64,000 nucleotides of DNA from Alphaproteobacteria bacterium GWF2_58_20 (GTDB lineage Bacteria; Pseudomonadota; Alphaproteobacteria; UBA1247): assembly GCA_001768735.1 (NCBI GenBank), contig MEMB01000006.1, forward strand, positions 1 to 64,000, read 5' to 3'. Positions 58,760-64,000 of the stretch are shown here, piece by piece (positions within the stretch are counted from its first letter, which is position 1; the number at the start of each line of letters is the position of its first letter). Both the position numbers and the translations under genes were made by a program. The notes beneath the pieces were generated by a model. That model saw only the letters and a program-made list of their open reading frames with translations. It had not been told where the DNA came from and did no database searches.

Positions 58760-59669
58760 AAAAAAAGGTTTGGGAAAAGGGCTTTCGGCCCTGCTGGGGG
58801 AAGCCGGGGCTTCTTATGACCATTCCCTGAACATGCCCGTGCGGGCACCAGTTGCGGGGCATGTCCTTGTGTCTGTTGAACATCTGCGGGCCGGGGCTTT
58901 CCAGCCGCGCCAGGTGTTTGATGAGGATGCCATCGCCATGCTGGCGGAGTCCATTCGTGAACGCGGGGTTTTGCAGCCCATCATTGTGCGTCATGATGGT
59001 TTGTCCCACCCTGAAGGCGGGCACCGGTATGAGATCATCGCGGGGGAACGGCGCTGGCGGGCGGCGCGCAAGGCGGGCTTGCGCGATGTTCCGGTGATCG
59101 TGAAGGAACTGGATGACCGGGCCGCCATGGAAATTGCCCTGGTGGAAAATCTTCAGCGCCAGGATCTTTCCGCATTTGAGGAAGCGGAAGCGTTCCAGCG
59201 CCTGATGGGGGAATTTTCCTACACGCAGGAACAGCTGGCGCGTGCGGTGGGGCGGAGCCGGAGCGTGGTGGCCAATACCTTGCGGTTGCTCTCCCTGCCG
59301 GATGAGGTACGCAAGCTGGTCGAATCCGGGCAGCTCAGCGCCGGGCATGCCCGTACGCTGGTGGGGGTCGAGAATCCTGTGGCACTCGCCCGGGAAATGG
59401 TGGAGGAAGGTCTGAATGTCCGGCAGGCAGAAGCCGTGGCGGGCCAGCGCCGTCCGAAGACCCGGACCTCTGGCACGCCTGCCATGCGGAATGATGATGT
59501 GGACGCTCTTGCGGACGGCCTTTCTGAAAGGCTGGGGGCTGAAGTTGCCCTTCGCGTGGGACGTGCCGGAAGCGGCAAAATCATAATTTCCTTTAAAAAT
59601 CTGGCGCAATTTGATACAATCCTGGACAGAATGACACTGGGCATACGTGCCGGAGGATCGCATGAGTAA
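58752..59669 (+). CDS. parB: Chromosome partitioning protein ParB
   Basis: A CTP-dependent DNA clamp loaded at parS. 'KKGLGKGLSALLGE' N-tail, 'QPRQVFDEDAIAMLAESIRE', CTP motif 'IIAGERRWRAARKAGL', 'ALVENLQRQDLSAFEEAEAF', helix-turn-helix 'YTQEQLARAVGRSRSVVANT' and the C-terminal dimer domain. 305 residues. Its stop overlaps the next gene by 8 bp. Confidence 0.97.
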   Translation: MAEKKGLGKGLSALLGEAGASYDHSLNMPVRAPVAGHVLVSVEHLRAGAFQPRQVFDEDAIAMLAESIRERGVLQPIIVRHDGLSHPEGGHRYEIIAGERRWRAARKAGLRDVPVIVKELDDRAAMEIALVENLQRQDLSAFEEAEAFQRLMGEFSYTQEQLARAVGRSRSVVANTLRLLSLPDEVRKLVESGQLSAGHARTLVGVENPVALAREMVEEGLNVRQAEAVAGQRRPKTRTSGTPAMRNDDVDALADGLSERLGAEVALRVGRAGSGKIIISFKNLAQFDTILDRMTLGIRAGGSHE

Positions 59670-60300
59670 CCATGAGCCATTTCCGAACGAGGGCTGGACT
59701 GCGCTGTCTGGTGCGGATCGTGAGGCTTTTCTGGCCCAGGTGAATGCCCTGCAGGAGAAGTTTTCCTTTTCCGGTGAAGGCGTTTTTGTCCATTGGCGTC
59801 CGGTTCCGTTTTATCCGCGTTGCGCCCTCATTCGCCTGACCGATACCGACTGGAGTCCCTTGCCGCTCACCTTGTGGTTTGTGGGGCAGGGCGGAAGCCT
59901 GACCATGCTGGACGGCACCAGCCGCCCGATCCATGACCTCAACCAGAAGGCGGGCATCGAACTCACGCCGGAAACCATCCTCGATTACCTGCGCTTTTTT
60001 TGCTTCTTCGTGCATGGCGACGCCGGGCCGTTCCACATTGTGGAAACGGTCGAGGACCTGGGCCTGCTTGGCAGCCTGACGGACGGGCAAAGGCTCCAGC
60101 TGGAAGAAGCCCTGTTTGCACCGCTGCTGGATGAACGCACGGGAGATGGGGGCAGTTTCTTCATCAGCGCCAACATTCTTTATGGTGATACACTTTATCG
60201 GGCCAAGTTCCGCATCCTGCCCACAGGGCCGGTCGAGATGCTCGAGGATGAAAGCCTGTTTGGCGGTCTGGTGACTGCGGGGAACATGCCGCAGCTCTGA
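59662..60300 (+). CDS. Conserved-looking hypothetical protein coupled to parB
   Basis: 212 residues, start preceded by GGAGGA and overlapping parB, so it is part of the par operon. Not recognised. 'CALIRLTDTDWSPLPLTLWF', 'LTMLDGTSRPIHDLNQKAGI' and 'ILDYLRFFCFFVHGDAGPFH' look like a folded beta-rich domain without membrane segments. Position suggests a role near the origin or cell pole, but that is inference only. Confidence 0.75.
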   Translation: MSNHEPFPNEGWTALSGADREAFLAQVNALQEKFSFSGEGVFVHWRPVPFYPRCALIRLTDTDWSPLPLTLWFVGQGGSLTMLDGTSRPIHDLNQKAGIELTPETILDYLRFFCFFVHGDAGPFHIVETVEDLGLLGSLTDGQRLQLEEALFAPLLDERTGDGGSFFISANILYGDTLYRAKFRILPTGPVEMLEDESLFGGLVTAGNMPQL

Positions 60301-60319
60301 TGGAGCGGGAGGGAATGAC

Positions 60320-61258
60320 ATGATGCAGAACATGCCGGTCATTCCCGAAGGATCCGAAAATGCGCAAAGGCGTTTGTCCCGGCTTCTGGTGCGGGTGGCG
60401 CATACGCAGACCGGGAAAAAAATGCTTGTCCACATCGCCCGCATGGCCGATAGGCCCTTGCGTCTCGGGATTTCCGCATCCATGTGCCGGACGCGCAATT
60501 CGTTGGGCTTTTTTTCTGAACCAAACCATGCGGTTTTCATCGATGATGGGAACGAGGGTGAACAGTTGGCGACACTGGCGCACGAGCTTGGGCATGCGGC
60601 GCTGTCCCTGTCCGGCTTTTCCCGGGAAAACATGCATCATCCGGTGGGTGACATGGTGTTGCTCAAATGGCATGAATCGCTTGTTTCGGGCCTTTCTGCC
60701 CAGATTGTCTGGGAGGATGGCGGCGAGGATTCCCCGGCTTGGCAAGTCCTGAAAAAGGAAGATCCCAGAGCAACCGCCGCCTTTGCGTGGCAGGCGCGGC
60801 TCAATCCGGCATCCGTGGAAAATGGAACGGCCATGGCTGCGGCTGCGGAGGCTTTGCTGGAGGATCCTGCATTCATGGCCGGGCTGGAAGCCTCCTCCAT
60901 GGCCTTGTGCAAGGATAAGTGGGAGGGTTGGGCCTCCCAAGACGCCTTGCGGCAAAGCCTGGGCAGGGTTTTGGAGGATTTGCCCTTTGTGCTGCCAGCC
61001 CTGCGGGCGCGCCTGATGATGGAGACCACCCATGTGCGCCCGCACCCGAAAGGGCAGGTTGCTGCGTTTCTGGACAAGGTGGGATGGCCGCAGGATTCCT
61101 TGCGGGAAATCTCCTTTCCCGGAAAGGCTTCGCAGCCCGTGCCCTCCAGCCGGCTTGCATCCGTGTTTCATTCCGTGGCAGGATGGCTTGGACGAGGGGA
61201 CGCAACCTGCAAGGTTGACCGTTCAGATTCCCGGAAATATGGGAGGCGCAGGCCATGA
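60320..61258 (+). CDS. Putative zinc metallopeptidase, HELGH type (array member 1)
   Basis: 312 residues. 'LATLAHELGHAALSLSGF' at residues ~84-101 is an HExxH zinc motif; 'LLKWHESLVSGLSAQIV' (~114-130) may supply the third ligand. The N-terminus 'RLSRLLVRVAHTQTGKKML' resembles the other array members. Family looks like DUF6782-type putative metallopeptidases, by recall only. No signal peptide. The substrate is unknown. It overlaps the next gene by ATGA. Confidence 0.7.
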   Translation: MMQNMPVIPEGSENAQRRLSRLLVRVAHTQTGKKMLVHIARMADRPLRLGISASMCRTRNSLGFFSEPNHAVFIDDGNEGEQLATLAHELGHAALSLSGFSRENMHHPVGDMVLLKWHESLVSGLSAQIVWEDGGEDSPAWQVLKKEDPRATAAFAWQARLNPASVENGTAMAAAAEALLEDPAFMAGLEASSMALCKDKWEGWASQDALRQSLGRVLEDLPFVLPALRARLMMETTHVRPHPKGQVAAFLDKVGWPQDSLREISFPGKASQPVPSSRLASVFHSVAGWLGRGDATCKVDRSDSRKYGRRRP

Positions 61259-62268
61259 AAAAGACATTCCGGATGCAGATTTTTGGAAGCTTTGGCATCC
61301 CGACCGACGACAGGCGCGCGCTGCTCCGTACGCGCGTGAAACGGCTGCTTGGTGAAATCGCGACCACTTCGCCCGAAGGGTATGCGCTGGTGCATGGCAT
61401 GCCGGAAAAACCTGTATCGGGCGCGACCTGTGAGGAAAGGGCCCTGCTTGATATCGAGTTTGACGAGGAGGCTCGTCAGCGAAGCGGGGGGCTGGCCTGC
61501 TATTCTTCCAATACAATAACACTGCCGGAAGCCAGTTCGGATGCTGTCCTTTATGTAGCCCTTGTGCATGAGTTGGTGCATGCCGACCAGATGCGGCGGG
61601 GCGTTCCCAGAGACTACACCCTTTCCCCACGCCAGGCCGGAGGACTTAACAAGGTGCAGGAAGCGGAGGCCTATGCCCGCACGGCGCATATCTGCTGGCA
61701 GCACAAATGCAAGCAAGGGGACGAGGGATTGCCGGTGTGGGACGCTTTTGGCGAGATTTGCCCGTTTGACAGGCATGCGCTGGTAGAGGTGATGCGATGT
61801 GACCCGACCGCCGAGGCGACCGGTGCGGTGCGCATGCAGGTGTTCCAGATGGCACTGCAGTTTGCCAACGATCTCATGATGGATACGGAAGCGAGAAATT
61901 TCTCCTGGCATCGCGACCATGCCGAACAATTGAAAACGCTGGATATGGCCTTCGACATGGCCGGCGCGATTGGCCGCATGGGGATTTTTGAGAACGTGAC
62001 GCCGGACGTGCGGCGCGCCGGCATGAATGCGGCGCTGGCGGCCACGCATCAGGTGTATGCGAACAACAGCGCCCTTTACATGGAAGCTTGCCGGGCGTGC
62101 AAGGTGGCACCCGCGCCGGATACCGAATGGGTGGAGCTGCCGCTGATGACGCCAAAACCGGCACCGCTTCCGGGCGGGTTGTCGGGCGCCTTCCGGCTGG
62201 CATCCGAGGGCTTCCGGGAAATGACGCAGCGGGCGTTCGGCCGGAAACCGAAAGGCATGGGGCGATGA
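61255..62268 (+). CDS. Putative zinc metallopeptidase, HELVH type (array member 2)
   Basis: 337 residues. 'LYVALVHELVHADQMRRG' (HELVH at ~105-109), then 'NKVQEAEAYARTAHICWQHK' (~132-151), where the EAEAY glutamates could be the third ligand. The N-terminal block 'ATTSPEGYALVHG' is nearly identical to member 3. No secretion signal. It is coupled to both neighbours by ATGA overlaps, so the three are one operon. Confidence 0.72.
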   Translation: MKKTFRMQIFGSFGIPTDDRRALLRTRVKRLLGEIATTSPEGYALVHGMPEKPVSGATCEERALLDIEFDEEARQRSGGLACYSSNTITLPEASSDAVLYVALVHELVHADQMRRGVPRDYTLSPRQAGGLNKVQEAEAYARTAHICWQHKCKQGDEGLPVWDAFGEICPFDRHALVEVMRCDPTAEATGAVRMQVFQMALQFANDLMMDTEARNFSWHRDHAEQLKTLDMAFDMAGAIGRMGIFENVTPDVRRAGMNAALAATHQVYANNSALYMEACRACKVAPAPDTEWVELPLMTPKPAPLPGGLSGAFRLASEGFREMTQRAFGRKPKGMGR

Positions 62269-63311
62269 TGGGGATGGAAAATCCCGTGCGGCCAAAGGTC
62301 AAGGGAACCCCTGAGCAGGAAGCGCGCATCAACCGCCTGCTGGACACCATCGCGGCCACGTCGCCCGAAGGGTATGCGCTGGTGCATGGAACGCCCCGCA
62401 CGACCCGCCGCTGGCGGCGCGATTCGTCGGCGATGCGTCCGGGCCTGCCGACCATCGCTCTTGATGACGCCATCTGCCGAATGGTCGACGCCGAGGGGCT
62501 CTATAATTCCGGGAAAAACCTTGTTTTCCTCAATGAAGGCATGGATGATACCGCCCTGTTTGTTGTCCTTGCGCACGAACTCGTGCACGCCGCGCAAGCC
62601 CGAAACGGCAGCTTTTTCTATACCAGCCGCAATCCGCTACAGAATGCCGGCATGTCCAAGATCCTTGAGGCCGAGGCCTATGCCTGTACCGCCCACCTTT
62701 GCTGGCAGCACAAGACCCGGGGCGGCGGGCTGCCGGTGTGGGACATCCTGTATCGGAAGGAACAGCTGCGGGGGCATTGCCAGGAGATGGAGTCCATCCT
62801 TGGGCAGGATACGGGGGCCGAGGCGAGCGGCGCGGTGCGCACCCGCCTGTTTTGCCATATCCTGGGCCGGGAACATCCGCTGATGGCCATGACGGAGCGG
62901 CGCAGCCTTCTGCATAATTTTCAGAATGCCGAGAAGATCCCCGATTCTTCGCCTGACATTCCGGATATCATTGGCCGGCTTGGCATCCTCGATGATGCGG
63001 CACCAGAACTGCGGCGCGAGGTGGAAAACGCCGCGCACACGGCCGTCCGCCAGCTGCACGATGGCAATGTCGCGTATTATGTGGCGACCTGCAACGCACT
63101 GAAGGTGGTGTCGCAGGAGGTGGAATGGGTCAGGATGCCGCCGAAACCCTTGATGGAGCGGGTAAAACAGAAGGCGACCGTGATTTTCAACGAGGTGGCC
63201 GAGATTGCGCGGATGGCTTTCCGCGGTCCCGCATTCCTGCGGGATGATCTCAGCCCGAAAGCGTCGGCCGTTTTCGGGCGCGCAAAACCGAAGGGTCACA
63301 ACAATCCCTGA
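62265..63311 (+). CDS. Putative zinc metallopeptidase, HELVH type (array member 3)
   Basis: 348 residues, a paralog of member 2 along its full length: 'ATSPEGYALVHGTP', 'FVVLAHELVHAAQARNG' (HELVH ~104-108), 'LEAEAYACTAHLCWQHK' and 'GLPVWDILY'. A charged, Pro-rich tail may bind a partner. I start at the ATG overlapping the previous stop; upstream frame is shadow of member 2. Confidence 0.72.
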   Translation: MMGMENPVRPKVKGTPEQEARINRLLDTIAATSPEGYALVHGTPRTTRRWRRDSSAMRPGLPTIALDDAICRMVDAEGLYNSGKNLVFLNEGMDDTALFVVLAHELVHAAQARNGSFFYTSRNPLQNAGMSKILEAEAYACTAHLCWQHKTRGGGLPVWDILYRKEQLRGHCQEMESILGQDTGAEASGAVRTRLFCHILGREHPLMAMTERRSLLHNFQNAEKIPDSSPDIPDIIGRLGILDDAAPELRREVENAAHTAVRQLHDGNVAYYVATCNALKVVSQEVEWVRMPPKPLMERVKQKATVIFNEVAEIARMAFRGPAFLRDDLSPKASAVFGRAKPKGHNNP

Positions 63312-63633
63312 TTTTTCGGGTGCGGCAAGGGCCTGTTCCTGCCTTTCCACGCTGGTCTTTCGGAGAAGGAAAAGCCGCGTTCGTTCCGGCGCATGGGAGG
63401 CCGCTTTTGGCGTGGGGGGAACGTTTGTGGTGCCGGGTGGCCCAGACCGGTGCAAATTCCTCCATGTCCTGTGTGCATGGGGCATTGCATGCTGATTTGC
63501 TTGACGCAGGGCAAAAAACTGCTTTATGAATCCTTTATCGGATGCACAAGCAGGAACCTCCCAGGAAATATGTATTTTCCTGTCTGTGCCATTCTGGTGA
63601 ATGATATGACCAGCCTTTGCAAGGAGACGTACC
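63312..63633 (+). promoter_or_regulatory. Intergenic stretch with a promoter for array member 4
   Basis: A likely sigma-70 promoter is TTGACG (63501-63506), 18 bp, TATGAA (63525-63530). Downstream is a small hairpin CAGGAAA/TTTCCTG (63562-63582), and AAGGAG precedes the ATG. The first ~180 bp contain no gene I can support. The promoter separates member 4 from the operon of members 1-3. Confidence 0.6.
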
Positions 63634-64000
63634 ATGGTTGAAAACCTTTGGTCTTCCGTTCCGCACCAGGCTTCCGGCAGTCTTGCCGAAAAAGGCCGGA
63701 TTGAAAACATTGTCCGCATGCTCTCCCAAAGCCCGACCGCCCGGGGCCTGCTTGAAAAGGCCCATGAAAAGGGTATCGTCATGGCCCTTTCTTCCTTGGC
63801 AAGTCCCGCCAATTCCATGCTGGGTGTGCCGCGGGCCGATTCCCGCATGCTTATCCTTGATCCCCAACTGGATGATGCCGCCTGCGCCGCGCAGGTGGTA
63901 CAGCAGCTTGCCGCCGGGTCGCTTTATGGGTGCCGCCCGGCCACCAAGCTTTCCTTGCGGGCCTTTTCCTTGATCCAGCACACCGAGATCGCTCGCGCCC
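63634..64000 (+). CDS. Array member 4: HExxH-less relative (3' end outside window)
   Basis: The frame is open to the window edge; 122 residues are visible, starting after AAGGAGACGTACC. 'IENIVRMLSQSPTARGLLEK' aligns with the N-terminal block of members 2 and 3. At the expected zinc site the sequence reads 'AAQVVQQLAAGSLYGC' in place of HExxH, and 'FSLIQHTEIARA' stands where the EAEAYA helix lies. It may be a catalytically dead paralog. The rest of the protein is needed to confirm the relationship. Confidence 0.55.
   Translation, partial: MVENLWSSVPHQASGSLAEKGRIENIVRMLSQSPTARGLLEKAHEKGIVMALSSLASPANSMLGVPRADSRMLILDPQLDDAACAAQVVQQLAAGSLYGCRPATKLSLRAFSLIQHTEIARA

Overview
The window is a GC-rich chromosomal segment of an alphaproteobacterium. 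The lineage is read from gene content and order: aroA-cmk-rpsA, a FYDLN-acid (TIGR02300) protein, rpmH-rnpA-yidD-yidC-engB, maf-coaE-dnaQ facing secB, Tim44-mltA-smr, and rho-mnmE-mnmG-rsmG-parA-parB. A family-level assignment is not safe from the sequence alone.

Layout. 1-3.0 kb: the end of a surface-type protein with a DUF1566-like C-terminus and a stand-alone malQ. 3.3-8.3 kb: a YbhB-type protein, then rpsA, cmk and a very divergent aroA on the minus strand, and a TIGR02300 protein. 8.3-10.0 kb: tRNA-Ala(GGC) followed by a decayed, AT-rich, island-like stretch. 10.0-17.6 kb: rpmH, rnpA, yidD, yidC, engB, rmuC, def, fmt, truA and a ZIP-type transporter. 17.7-23.1 kb: minus-strand HAD phosphatase, recR, lolA, ftsK, thpR and a tesA-like lipoprotein. 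23.1-34.3 kb: a YbbA/YbbP-type ABC exporter, then a glycogen operon (GH13 enzyme, glgB, glgX, malQ). 34.3-41.5 kb: a cNMP-binding protein, grpE, rph, rdgB, hemW, an LppC-type lipoprotein, rsmI, yraN and a BON lipoprotein. 41.6-48.5 kb: a long minus-strand run with comM, an adenylate cyclase, a HIT protein, a degenerate hisA, smr, mltA and a Tim44-like gene. 48.6-52.1 kb: secB, a Sel1-repeat protein, dnaQ, coaE and maf.

The chromosome origin very probably lies in the maf-rho gap (52.1-52.5 kb), which holds a cluster of DnaA-box-like 9-mers beside an AT-rich stretch. Genes to the left run mainly leftward and genes to the right run rightward, and the plus strand changes from C-rich to G-rich across this interval. 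The partition locus follows: mnmE, mnmG, rsmG, parA and parB, with four parS sites, two of them inside coding sequence. Downstream of parB are an unknown protein and three tandem HExxH putative metallopeptidases, then a fourth relative that appears to lack the HExxH motif and runs off the window.

Three observations stand out. First, a palindromic repeat of about 100 bp occurs at least four times, supplies gene stop codons, and in yidD is read in frame at the N-terminus, like Rickettsia palindromic elements. Second, AroA and HisA keep their folds but have lost several catalytic residues, and aroE, hisF/hisE and argB are absent from their usual neighbourhoods, which suggests loss of amino-acid pathways and possible reuse of the remaining proteins. 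Third, the origin-proximal HExxH gene array is an unusual lineage-specific expansion beside parAB.
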